The translations under genes were made by a program, and so were the position numbers. DNA of 44,811 bases from a bacterium (GTDB lineage: Bacteria; Desulfobacterota; Deferrisomatia; Deferrisomatales; Deferrisomataceae): assembly GCA_027021615.1 (NCBI GenBank), contig JALUTY010000044.1, positions 1 to 44,811 of the forward strand, read 5' to 3'. The notes under the pieces were generated by a model. That model was not told where the DNA came from. It worked only from the letters and a program-made list of their open reading frames with translations, and searched no databases. Below are positions 18,746-26,984 of this stretch, piece after piece; position 1 is the first letter of the stretch, and every line of letters begins with the position of its first letter.

Positions 18746-19088
18746 GAAGTTCTTGCAGGACGCACTAGTACGGATTCCGGCGCCCGGGCCCGGTGCGACC
18801 CGAGCCGAGAAGAAGAACTACACGGAATCCCTCAGCCACGAGATCACGGCAGTCCTGGCCGCAGCGCTCGGGGAGGCCGCGGCATTGTTAGGCGGGATCT
18901 CCGGGCGCCGCCGGCCCGAAGACGCCCCGGAGCTTTACGAGGTGGTGGGCGTGGTGCTTTTCGATCCGGGGGAGCCGTCCTCGCTGGACCTTTTCCCCGA
19001 AGGAGTCCCGACCGAACTGCAGGGGGGGCATTACGTTCGGCAGATGGTGGAGAGATTCCGCCTGCGAAATCCATTCTACCGACTTTGA
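18729..19088 (+). CDS. Small protein paired with the DNA methyltransferase, unrecognised
   Basis: A 119-residue protein from ATG 18729, with GGAAGGGAG 8 bases upstream. A start at 18684 is also possible and would overlap the methyltransferase more. It has an N-terminal helical segment (ENRLEKFLQDALVRI), a polar stretch with KKNYTESLSHEITAVLAAAL, and a C-terminal section ELYEVVGVVLFDPGEPSSLDLF. I do not recognise a family or nuclease motif. Because it overlaps the methyltransferase end it may be a cognate or control protein, or the remnant of a restriction enzyme. radA begins 16 bases after it. Confidence 0.6.
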   Translation: MENRLEKFLQDALVRIPAPGPGATRAEKKNYTESLSHEITAVLAAALGEAAALLGGISGRRRPEDAPELYEVVGVVLFDPGEPSSLDLFPEGVPTELQGGHYVRQMVERFRLRNPFYRL

Positions 19089-19104
19089 GGCGAGACGGTC
19101 CCCC

Positions 19105-20466
19105 ATGGCCAAGACCCGGACCGTGTTCGAGTGTCAGCAGTGCGGGGCCCAGAGCCCCAAGTGGCTGGGCCGGTGCCCCGACTGCGGGGCGTGGGGCAGC
19201 CTGGCCGAGGTGCGGCAGGATGCCCCCCCCGCCAGGGGGGCCTACGCGGGGCTCGCCACCTCGGCCAAGGTGGCGCCGCTCGCCGAGGTGGAGGGGGGGA
19301 CGGAGAGCCGGTGGCCCTCGGGTCTGCCCGAGCTCGACCGGGTGCTGGGCGGGGGCATCGTGGCCGGGTCGGCCGTGCTGGTGGGGGGGGACCCGGGCAT
19401 CGGAAAGTCCACCCTGCTCCTCCAGCTGGTCCAGGCCCAGGCCCGGAGCGGCCGCAAGGCGCTCTACGTCACGGGCGAGGAGTCGGCCCGCCAGATCCGC
19501 ATGCGGGCCGACCGGCTGGGCGGCCCGCCGCCCGGCCTGTACGTGTTGAGCGAGACCGATCTGGGCCGGGTGCTGGAGGCCGTGGACCGGGTGGGGCCCG
19601 AGATCCTCGTGGCCGACAGCGTTCAGACCCTGTACTCCCCCGAGATCGGCAGCGCACCGGGCACGGTGAGCCAGGTGCGCGAGGTGTCGGGGCGCTTGGC
19701 TGTGCTGGCCAAGGGCCGGGGGGTGCCGGTGTTCCTGGTGGGCCACGTGACCAAGGAGGGAGCCCTGGCCGGGCCCCGATTGCTGGAGCACATGGTGGAC
19801 ACCGTGCTCTACTTCGAGGGCGACCGGGGCCACCCCTACCGGATCCTTCGGGCGGTCAAGAACCGGTTCGGATCCACCAACGAGGTGGGAGTGTTCGAGA
19901 TGGGGGACGCCGGGCTCCAGGGGGTGGCCAACCCCTCGGCCCTGTTCCTGGCGGAGCGGCCCCCGGGGGTGGCCGGGTCCGCCGTGGTGCCTTGCCTGGA
20001 GGGCACCCGCACCCTTCTGGTGGAGGTCCAGGCCCTGGTGGCGCCGGCCACCTTTGCCTCGCCCCAGCGCACCACCTCAGGGGTGGAGCGCAACCGGGTT
20101 CAGATCCTTGCCGCGTTGCTCGAACGGAGGCTGGGTCTGCCGCTCGTCACCCACGACATCTTCGTGAACGTGGCCGGGGGGCTCAGGGTGGCGGAGCCGG
20201 CCGTGGACCTGGCCGTGGTGGCCGCCCTGGTGAGCGCGTTTCGGGACCGGCCGCTGCCCCCGGACGCGGTGTTCTTCGGCGAGGTGGGCCTGGCCGGCGA
20301 AGTGCGGGGCGTGTCCCGGGCCGACGCCCGGCTGGCCGAGGCCCGGGAGCTGGGGTTCGGCCAGGCGTTCGTGCCGGTTCCGGCGGCAAGGCACTTGCAT
20401 GGAACCGTGGGCATCGATCTCATCGGGGTGCCTTCGGTGGCCGTTCTCCTCGATCGTCTGGGGTAG
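19105..20466 (+). CDS. radA: DNA repair protein RadA
   Basis: A 453-residue protein, the usual RadA length. The N-terminus has the four-Cys zinc finger (CQQCGAQSPKWLGRCPDCGAW). The RecA-like core has Walker A GGDPGIGKSTLL, the RadA-specific KNRFGS motif, and the C-terminal Lon-protease-like domain (FVNVAGGLRVAEPAVDLAVVAAL, FFGEVGLAGEVRGV). RadA is a hexameric helicase-like protein that drives branch migration during recombination. The catalytic Ser/Lys dyad of Lon is not expected in RadA. The sensor kinase gene starts 90 bases downstream, so it may or may not be co-transcribed. Confidence 0.97.
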   Translation: MAKTRTVFECQQCGAQSPKWLGRCPDCGAWGSLAEVRQDAPPARGAYAGLATSAKVAPLAEVEGGTESRWPSGLPELDRVLGGGIVAGSAVLVGGDPGIGKSTLLLQLVQAQARSGRKALYVTGEESARQIRMRADRLGGPPPGLYVLSETDLGRVLEAVDRVGPEILVADSVQTLYSPEIGSAPGTVSQVREVSGRLAVLAKGRGVPVFLVGHVTKEGALAGPRLLEHMVDTVLYFEGDRGHPYRILRAVKNRFGSTNEVGVFEMGDAGLQGVANPSALFLAERPPGVAGSAVVPCLEGTRTLLVEVQALVAPATFASPQRTTSGVERNRVQILAALLERRLGLPLVTHDIFVNVAGGLRVAEPAVDLAVVAALVSAFRDRPLPPDAVFFGEVGLAGEVRGVSRADARLAEARELGFGQAFVPVPAARHLHGTVGIDLIGVPSVAVLLDRLG

Positions 20467-20555
20467 CCCGGACGGTCCACGCGGTGCCTCGGCGCCTGGG
20501 GACGAACGGCGCTCCCCTGCGGCGAACGAGTCCGCGTCCGATTCCCAAGGGTGCC

Positions 20556-22583
20556 ATGGGTCTACCCTCCAAGCTGCTGCTGAGCTTCCTCGTCCTTTCT
20601 CTGGCCCCGATCGCCGTGATGACGGGGCTGTCCTTGAAGCACCTGGTCACCATCCAGGCCACGGCGGTGGACGAGACCCGTGCGCTCCTGATCTCGGCCC
20701 AGATCAATCGGATGACCGAGCGTCTGGGCCAGGAGTCCACCCGGTTGGCCAGCGTGTTCCGCCGGCTGCGCGACGAGATCCACGTGGTGCGGCGGTTCTC
20801 CGAGGAGCTGCTGTCCGAGCCGAAGGCGTTCTCCTACCGCAACGGCAGCCGGTACCGCTTGGCCCCGGACGGGAGCTACGGCAACGCCAGCGACGACGGG
20901 AACTCGGTGCTGTTCGTGCCCCGGTATCGGCCCGCACTGACCCCCTTGGCCCGGGCCACCGAGGCGTTCGACGTGGTGGCGAGGCCCCTGGTGGAACGGG
21001 AGGAACGGATCGTGCTCGCCTGGATCATCCTCAGGCAGGGGATGACCCGGGCCTACCCCTGGCGGGACTTCCGGGACATGCCTCGGGAGAAGGACTACAC
21101 GACCTGGCCCTTTTACTACCTGGCCGATCCTTCCCACAACCCGACCCGGGGAGAGGTGTTCACCGACCTCTACCTGGACCCCCTGAGCGGTGAGTGGATG
21201 ATCTCGTGTCTCTCCCCGGTCTATGTGGGGGGAGACCATGTGGCCACGGTGGGCATGGACGTAACCGTGGACAAGCTGCTCCGGGACATCGCGGCCATCC
21301 GGCTGTCGGCGGATTCCAGCTCGGCCTTGCTATCGGGGAGCAGAGTGCTTGCCGCCTCGGAGAACTTTCCTCTGGCCGCCCTCGGCCTTGACCCCTCTCG
21401 CCCGGCCCACGGTCAGGATCTGGGGGAGGCCGTGGAGCCTGAGGTGGCCGCCTTGTTCACCACCTTGCCCGCCACGGACGAGGGCGTCCGGTTCCTGAAG
21501 GGTGGGGGGCGGTGGTTCGTGGGGTCTGCAACGGTGGCCCCACCGGGGTGGCGTATCGCGATCCTGGTGCCCGAGGACGACGTGGTGGGCCCGGCTTACG
21601 AGAGTGCCGGCCGGATCCTGAGCGAGACCGACCGGATTCGGTCGAACTTCATCCACATCCTGGTGTTCGCCACCCTGGGGGTGCTGGGATTGACCTGGGT
21701 TGTGGCCGTTCACCAGTCCCGAGGGCTGCGCACCCTGCTTCGGGGTATCCGCCGAATCGGGGAGGGGGACCTCAAGCACCGGCTCCCGGAGGGGCGGGGG
21801 GACGCGGGACGGCTGGCGAGGGCCTTGAACTCCATGGCCGAGGGCCTCGAGCAGAAGAAACGGGAGCTGGAGCGGGTATACGCCGAGGTGGAGCAGGAAC
21901 GCAAGCTCTCGGCCGTAGGACGGCTGGCCGCGGGGGTGGCCCACGAGGTGAACAACCCCCTTGCCACCATCGCCACCTACGCCCAGCTGCTCCGGCGTCG
22001 GCCCGATCTGCCCTCTGAGGTGCAGGGTGACCTGAACGTGGTGCTCGGAGAGGTTCGCCGGATCCAGGACAAGGTGGGCGGGTTGCTCGACCTGGCGCGG
22101 ATCGAGACTCCGTGCCGGGTGTCCGCTGACCTCAACCGACTGGTCCGGGATGTGGTGGGGTTGGCCCGCCACGAGGCCGAGGCCAGGGGTTGCCTGCTGC
22201 GGACCGAGCTCGACCCGGCCCTGCCCGCCGTTCGAGTGGACCGCTCCGGCATGAAGCAGGTGCTGTGGAACCTGATCGGGAACGCCCTGGACGCCCAGGG
22301 AGCGGGGGGCTCCGTGTGGGTACGGACCTTGGGGCCGAACGGTCAGGGGCCGCGCCGGGTAGCTTTCGAGGTGGAGGACGAGGGGCCCGGCATCCCAGAG
22401 CACCTGCTGCCGAAGGTGTTCGAGCCGTTTTTTACCACCAAGGACGTGGGCCAGGGAACCGGCCTCGGGTTGCCGGTATCGTTTCGGATCGTGAGGAGCC
22501 ACGGTGGCCGAATGGAGGTCAAGAACCGTCGGCCTCGGGGCTGCGTGTTCCGGGTGGAGATTCCGGTGGAGGAGGACCCATGA
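20556..22583 (+). CDS. dCache/HAMP sensor histidine kinase
   Basis: A 675-residue protein from ATG 20556 (preceded by AAGGG). A membrane helix at residues ~5-27 and another near residue ~360 (FIHILVFATLGVLGLTWVVAV) bracket a large periplasmic region of about 330 residues. That region reads like a double Cache domain (PWRDFRDMPREKDYTTWPFYYLAD, SPVYVGGDHVATVGMDVTVDKLL). A HAMP domain (LRGIRRIGEGDLKHRLP) follows, then the H-box LAAGVAHEVNNPLATI and an ATPase domain with NLIGNALDAQGAGG, EDEGPGIP and GTGLGLPVSFRIV. dCache sensors bind small molecules such as amino acids, amines and organic acids. Its stop overlaps the start of the response regulator (ATGA), so the two are a translationally coupled pair. 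Confidence 0.95.
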   Translation: MGLPSKLLLSFLVLSLAPIAVMTGLSLKHLVTIQATAVDETRALLISAQINRMTERLGQESTRLASVFRRLRDEIHVVRRFSEELLSEPKAFSYRNGSRYRLAPDGSYGNASDDGNSVLFVPRYRPALTPLARATEAFDVVARPLVEREERIVLAWIILRQGMTRAYPWRDFRDMPREKDYTTWPFYYLADPSHNPTRGEVFTDLYLDPLSGEWMISCLSPVYVGGDHVATVGMDVTVDKLLRDIAAIRLSADSSSALLSGSRVLAASENFPLAALGLDPSRPAHGQDLGEAVEPEVAALFTTLPATDEGVRFLKGGGRWFVGSATVAPPGWRIAILVPEDDVVGPAYESAGRILSETDRIRSNFIHILVFATLGVLGLTWVVAVHQSRGLRTLLRGIRRIGEGDLKHRLPEGRGDAGRLARALNSMAEGLEQKKRELERVYAEVEQERKLSAVGRLAAGVAHEVNNPLATIATYAQLLRRRPDLPSEVQGDLNVVLGEVRRIQDKVGGLLDLARIETPCRVSADLNRLVRDVVGLARHEAEARGCLLRTELDPALPAVRVDRSGMKQVLWNLIGNALDAQGAGGSVWVRTLGPNGQGPRRVAFEVEDEGPGIPEHLLPKVFEPFFTTKDVGQGTGLGLPVSFRIVRSHGGRMEVKNRRPRGCVFRVEIPVEEDP

Positions 22584-23977
22584 GCCCTGGGGATGCCGCC
22601 CGGATCCTCCTGGTGGACGACGACGAGAGGCTGCTCCAGGCCCTGGAGAAGGCTCTCGTGTCCATGGGGTACGAGGTGTGCGCCGAGACACGGCCGGCCC
22701 GGGCCGTGGAGAAGGCGGCGGAGTGGGGTCCGGACGTGGCGGTGGTGGACCTCAGAATGCCCGGCATGGGGGGGCTGGAGTTGGGTAAGGCCTTGCTGGA
22801 GCGCATGCCGGGCCTCCCCATCGTGGTGCTCACGGGGTACGGTACGATCCGGGGGGCGGTGGAGGCCCTGCGAAAGGGCATGTTCGACTACCTGACCAAG
22901 CCCTTCGATCTGGACGAGGTGGACCTGACCCTGCGTCGGGCGGTGGAGCAGGGACGGCTTCGCCGGCAGAACCGGGGGCTCTCCGAGGCCCTGGCCCGGG
23001 CCGGGCCGTGGGGCGGACTGGTGGGCCGCAGCCAGGCGATGGAGGAGGTGATGCGCGCGGTGGAGATCGCCGCCTCCACCGACTCCACGGTGCTGGTGAC
23101 CGGGGAGACCGGCACGGGCAAGGAGCTGGTGGCCCGGGCCCTGCACCGAAGGGGAAGTCGGAGCGAGGAGCCGTTCGTGACCGTGGACTGCGCAGGGGTC
23201 CACGGTCCGCTTCTGGAGAGCGAGCTGTTCGGCCACACCCGGGGGGCGTTCACCGGGGCCCTTCGGGATCGGCCGGGGTACTTCGAGGTCGCTGCCCGGG
23301 GGACGGTGTTCCTCGACGAGATCGGCGAGCTGGAGCTGCCGCTGCAGAAGAAGCTGCTGCGGGTCCTGGAGGCCCGGACCTTCTCCCGGGTCGGGGAGAC
23401 CCGGGAGCGCCTCAGCCGCGCCCGGGTGGTGGCAGCCACCAACCGGGACCTGGAGGCGGAGGTGGGTGCCGGCCGGTTCCGCTCCGATCTGTACTACCGC
23501 CTCAGGGTGGTGCAGATCCGGATCCCGCCCCTGCGGGACAGGACGGAGGACGTGGCCCCCCTGGTGGAGCACCACCTGCCCCGCTTGGCCCGGAGGCTCG
23601 GCCGAAGGACCCAGGGGATCACGCCCCGGGCCCTGGCAGCCCTGGAGGGGTACGCTTGGCCCGGAAACGTCCGCGAGCTCGTGAACCTTTTGGAGCACGC
23701 CCTGGTGTTCCACGACCCGGCGGTCCTGGATCTCGAGCACCTGCCGCCGGGGCTCCACCAAAAGGGCGAAGCCATCGAGCCATCCCCCCTCACCTACACC
23801 GAGGTGAAGTCCCGGGCCGTGGAGGAGGCCACCCGCCGGTACCTGGTGGGGCTCCTGCGGCGGTACCGGGGGAACGTCTCCCGGGTGGCGGAGCACGCCG
23901 GCCTGAACCGGCGTCATGTCCACCGTCTTCTTCACTCCCTCGGACTGGACCTTTCCGATTACCGCCGGCCGGGGTAG
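22580..23977 (+). CDS. NtrC-family sigma-54-dependent response regulator
   Basis: A 465-residue protein. The receiver domain has ILLVDDDE, the phospho-acceptor Asp in VAVVDLRMPG, and LTGYG and KPFDL. The AAA+ domain has Walker A VTGETGTGKE, ESELFGHTRGAFTGA (the sigma-54 contact loop GAFTGA) and GTVFLDEIGEL. The C-terminal helix-turn-helix is of the Fis type (NVSRVAEHAGLNRRHVHRLLHSLGL). Start ATG 22580 overlaps the kinase stop. It probably activates sigma-54 promoters in response to the dCache kinase. The amine dehydrogenase operon begins 585 bases downstream on the same strand and is a plausible target, although I found no convincing -24/-12 promoter there. Confidence 0.95.
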   Translation: MSPGDAARILLVDDDERLLQALEKALVSMGYEVCAETRPARAVEKAAEWGPDVAVVDLRMPGMGGLELGKALLERMPGLPIVVLTGYGTIRGAVEALRKGMFDYLTKPFDLDEVDLTLRRAVEQGRLRRQNRGLSEALARAGPWGGLVGRSQAMEEVMRAVEIAASTDSTVLVTGETGTGKELVARALHRRGSRSEEPFVTVDCAGVHGPLLESELFGHTRGAFTGALRDRPGYFEVAARGTVFLDEIGELELPLQKKLLRVLEARTFSRVGETRERLSRARVVAATNRDLEAEVGAGRFRSDLYYRLRVVQIRIPPLRDRTEDVAPLVEHHLPRLARRLGRRTQGITPRALAALEGYAWPGNVRELVNLLEHALVFHDPAVLDLEHLPPGLHQKGEAIEPSPLTYTEVKSRAVEEATRRYLVGLLRRYRGNVSRVAEHAGLNRRHVHRLLHSLGLDLSDYRRPG

Positions 23978-24072
23978 CTCGCTGGCGCCACCGCCCCGCC
24001 TCTCTCCCCGATGCCTCCGAATCCCCCCAACCGAGACACGAGCGTCTCACTGCCGCGTTCGGGCCTCCCTTG

Positions 24073-24328
24073 ATACCAAGTTGCGTTCAAAGCGATTGGA
24101 CCCCTGAGCAGGGGGGCGAGGGGCCCGGCGGAGAGCCGGATGGGGCTCCTTGCCCACCGCCCCGCCGGCGTTTGGACCACGAAATGGCTTGCATTCTCCG
24201 GAGTTGGAGTGAAACCAACTCCCCCCTCCTCTGTCGGCGCGGCGGATCTCCCTGCCCGGCTTCGCGCCCGGCCGGAGGCAGGTCCCATGCCCCCTTCCGA
24301 GGCCCCGGGTTTGAACGCAACTCGGTAT
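24073..24328. repeat. Dispersed palindromic element with 19-base inverted ends (copy 3)
   Basis: ATACCAAGTTGCGTTCAAA at 24073-24091 is repeated inverted at 24310-24328 with one mismatch. Within it, read on the minus strand, lie GGGCATGGGACCTGCC, CCGGCCGGGCGCGAAGCC and GAGATCCGCCGCGC, which match 36917-36980. A third copy of the 19-base end (GTACCGAGTTGCGCTTAAA) lies at 42803-42821. No ORF inside looks real; nearly all of the 23978-24562 gap outside this element is leader or AT-rich sequence. Confidence 0.7.
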
Positions 24329-24379
24329 GAGCGGGACACGCGGGTCCCACTGGGCCGGACCGGTGGGACACGGACGTCC

Positions 24380-24540
24380 CGAGTTGAGAGAACGTTGCAA
24401 ACCAATGTTTGTCTGTTGGTTCATGCTGTATAGGTATATCATAACGAAATCATTGGGTATTATTTGTAATGTTGTGTATCTTCCTGGTTGTCGCGCCATC
24501 GGCATAGATGTTGAAAAAGTGTTTGCCTCGTGTGGCTCCC
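24380..24540 (+). promoter_or_regulatory. AT-rich control region upstream of the amine dehydrogenase operon
   Basis: About 150 bases are markedly AT-rich in an otherwise ~70% GC window. The inverted repeat AACCAA at 24400-24405 and TTGGTT at 24416-24421, ten bases apart, looks like an operator half-site pair. AT-rich hexamers such as TATAGG, TATCAT and TATTAT occur downstream, but none pairs with a clear -35 box. No sigma-54 consensus was found. A short hairpin (GTCCCAC...GTGGGAC, 24347-24369) lies just before. Confidence 0.5.
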
Positions 24541-24562
24541 CCGCGAGAAAGGAGGATGGCGA

Positions 24563-25408
24563 ATGGCGAGACGGACTCTGGCGGTACTCGTGCTGGCGTT
24601 GCTGTGGGCAACCGCCAGCCAGGCGATCCTGGTGGACCCCTACGACAACATCCTGGCGCCGGACGGCTACTACGGCCTCGTGTACCTGAACTACTACCAG
24701 GCGGATGAGCTTGTGGGGCCCGACGGCGACAAGGCTGCGGACATCGACCTGACCGCCAAGGTCGCGATCGTGCGGCCGTTGGCCTACTTCCACGTGGGCC
24801 CGGTGCCGGCTGCGTTCCAGGTGATCGTGCCGTTCGGGAAGGTGGAGGAGACCGACCTGCTCGACGAGAGCTCCTCGGGCCTCGGGGACATCATCTTCGG
24901 CCCGGGGATCTTCCTGTACACCAACCAAGACACGAACACCTACGTGTCGTACTGGTTCTACGTGTTCACCCCCACCGGCGAGTGGGACAAGGACCAGGCC
25001 ATCAATCTGGGCCAGAACCACTGGTACTTCGAGCACCAGCTCGCGTTCAACCAGATCCTCGGCAAGTGGGTGCTCGACATGAATCTGAACTACTACCACC
25101 ACCTCGAGGAGCCCGACAACGACTGGAAGGCCCCCCCGCGGTTCGAGCTGGAGCTGAGCCTCGCCTACCAGCTGACCGACCGGCTGATCCTCGGCCTCAA
25201 CGGCGGCGGGTACTGGGACCTGGACAACGCGGAGATGGACGGTCAGGAAGTTGACGACACCAAGGCGAAGCGGATCCAGTTCGGCCCCACCCTCGGGTAC
25301 CAGATCACCGATCGGTTCGGGGCGAACCTGCGTTGGACCCGGGACCTGTCGGCCGCCAACGACGTGAAGGGCGACGACGTGTGGCTGCGGTTCTCCTACG
25401 CGTTCTGA
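24563..25408 (+). CDS. Outer-membrane transporter-like protein (phenol/MetA-pathway family)
   Basis: A 281-residue protein. ATG 24563 has a perfect AAGGAGG site 7 bases upstream. A signal peptide (RRTLAVLVLALLWATASQA) precedes a beta-rich body with aromatic and Gly-rich strands. The opening (LAPDGYYGLVYLNYY), FQVIVPFGKVE and GLGDIIFGPGIFLY match the Phenol_MetA_deg/SphA-like outer-membrane protein family, and the C-terminus ends in Phe (WLRFSYAF) as in outer-membrane barrels. It is the first gene of the quinohemoprotein amine dehydrogenase operon, 19 bases before qhpA, so I infer that it lets the amine substrate, or a hydrophobic relative, cross the outer membrane. Confidence 0.8.
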   Translation: MARRTLAVLVLALLWATASQAILVDPYDNILAPDGYYGLVYLNYYQADELVGPDGDKAADIDLTAKVAIVRPLAYFHVGPVPAAFQVIVPFGKVEETDLLDESSSGLGDIIFGPGIFLYTNQDTNTYVSYWFYVFTPTGEWDKDQAINLGQNHWYFEHQLAFNQILGKWVLDMNLNYYHHLEEPDNDWKAPPRFELELSLAYQLTDRLILGLNGGGYWDLDNAEMDGQEVDDTKAKRIQFGPTLGYQITDRFGANLRWTRDLSAANDVKGDDVWLRFSYAF

Positions 25409-25427
25409 AGGAAAGGAGCAGAGACCC

Positions 25428-26984
25428 ATGAAGGTTCGAATCCCCTTGGTACTGGCCGTCTCGATGCTCTGCGCCGGGATCGCCGCAGCTGGTTCGTTTT
25501 CTCCGGACTCGCTGGTCTGGAAGAAGTGCACCGGCTGCCACGAGCCCGTCAATGGGGTGATCCCCCGGGTGGAGGAGGTGCGCACCACCCCGGAGGAGTG
25601 GGCCGTGGTGGTCGAGCGAATGGCCCGGCTGCACGGCATGTCGCTCTCGGCGGGTGAGATGGAGCAGCTGCTCAAGGAGCTGTGCGCCACCCAGATGCTC
25701 CGGCCCGACGAGGAGGAGGCGGTCGCCTACCTGCGGCTGTTCAACAACACCCAGCACCAGGAGGCGCCCCGTGACAAGGACGAGGAGCTGCTGTTCGCCA
25801 CCTGCGTGCGGTGCCACAGCTTCGGGAAGATCGCGTCGTACCGCATGACCCCCGAGAACTGGGCGAAGCTGCGGGACTTCCACCTCTACATGGACCCGGC
25901 GATCCTGTTCCAGATGCGCGAGATGCACTGGATCCAGGAGGCGGACGCCGTGCTGGCCTACCTGGCGAAGCGGTTCCCGTACCAGGAGGCGTGGAAGGCC
26001 CCGAAGGCGGACCTGTCCGGCGAGTGGGTGGTGCTGGGGTACGAGCCCGGCAAGGGCACGTACCGGGGCACGGCCCGGTGGAAGGACGCGGGCGGGGGCG
26101 AGGCCTCGGTGGCCGGCACCCTGTGGTTTTCCGACGGCACCACCGAGGCGTTCCGGGGCGCGGGCACGGTATACGGGGGCTACGCCCTGCGCACCCGTAC
26201 CCGGCACAACGGGTTCGAGACCCGCGGCGCGTTCACCATCGACGGGGACGTGATCCGGGGGCAGCACCACTTCCCCGCCCCGGACTTCCGGACCTCGGCG
26301 AGCACCTGGTACCGCAACGACGGCAAGTCCCGGGTGCTGCGGGTCACCCCCGGGTACCTGCTTCCCGGCGAGGAGACCCGGGTGGTGCTGGAGGGGATGA
26401 ACCTGCCCGAGGTGTCGGCCGAGGACGTGTCGTTCGGTGGCTTCGTGGAGGTGCTGGCGGCCCGCAGGCTGGACCCGGGCGCGATCGAGGCGGTCGTGGT
26501 GAGCCGTCAGCCGGTCCTGGGCTCGGCCGAGGTGCGGGTCAAGGGCCTGCCGGCCGGTGAGGTGACCCTGGCGCCCCGGGTGGACTACATCGTGGTCACC
26601 CCGGCGGTGGGCCGGGCCCGGCTGGAAGGCGGGGCCTACTACCCGCCCGAAGGGGTCCAGTTCGAGGCCGTGGCCTACTCCAACGGCCGCGACGTGTGGG
26701 ACGGGGCCGACGACGTGGCCCTGGGGCCGGTGCCGGCTCGGTTCCACCTGGAGGAGGAGGTGACCCGGCCCGGCGACGACGACCTGGTCTGGCTGGGGGC
26801 CATCGAGCCCGACGGCACCTACATTCCGGTGGGCGACTACCGGCCGATCGCGGCCCGGGAGTACTCGGGCGAGGGGTCCGGCTGGGTGAAGGTGGTGGCC
26901 GAGTACGATCGGGGCGGCCGCACCTACCGGGCAGAGGCCCGCTTGGCGGTTACCGTGCCCGACTTCATCCGGAGGATCAAGTGA
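25428..26984 (+). CDS. qhpA: Quinohemoprotein amine dehydrogenase alpha subunit (di-haem)
   Basis: A 518-residue protein with a signal peptide (VRIPLVLAVSMLCAGIAAA). The N-terminal cytochrome domain has two haem c motifs, CTGCH at residues 34-38 and CVRCH at 126-130, as in the known alpha subunit. Beta-sandwich-rich domains follow (YEPGKGTYRGTARWKD, the section from TPGYLLPGEETRVVLEG, and an Ig-like tail ending in LAVTVPDFIRRIK). The alpha subunit carries electrons from the CTQ cofactor of the gamma subunit to periplasmic acceptors. Identification is supported by the conserved downstream order qhpA-qhpD-qhpC-qhpB. Its stop overlaps the GTG start of qhpD (GTGA). Confidence 0.95.
   Translation: MKVRIPLVLAVSMLCAGIAAAGSFSPDSLVWKKCTGCHEPVNGVIPRVEEVRTTPEEWAVVVERMARLHGMSLSAGEMEQLLKELCATQMLRPDEEEAVAYLRLFNNTQHQEAPRDKDEELLFATCVRCHSFGKIASYRMTPENWAKLRDFHLYMDPAILFQMREMHWIQEADAVLAYLAKRFPYQEAWKAPKADLSGEWVVLGYEPGKGTYRGTARWKDAGGGEASVAGTLWFSDGTTEAFRGAGTVYGGYALRTRTRHNGFETRGAFTIDGDVIRGQHHFPAPDFRTSASTWYRNDGKSRVLRVTPGYLLPGEETRVVLEGMNLPEVSAEDVSFGGFVEVLAARRLDPGAIEAVVVSRQPVLGSAEVRVKGLPAGEVTLAPRVDYIVVTPAVGRARLEGGAYYPPEGVQFEAVAYSNGRDVWDGADDVALGPVPARFHLEEEVTRPGDDDLVWLGAIEPDGTYIPVGDYRPIAAREYSGEGSGWVKVVAEYDRGGRTYRAEARLAVTVPDFIRRIK

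Noticed and set aside
24380..24562. A sigma-54 promoter for the amine dehydrogenase operon
   Set aside because: I searched by eye for GG-N10-GC with flanking consensus and found no acceptable match on the plus strand.
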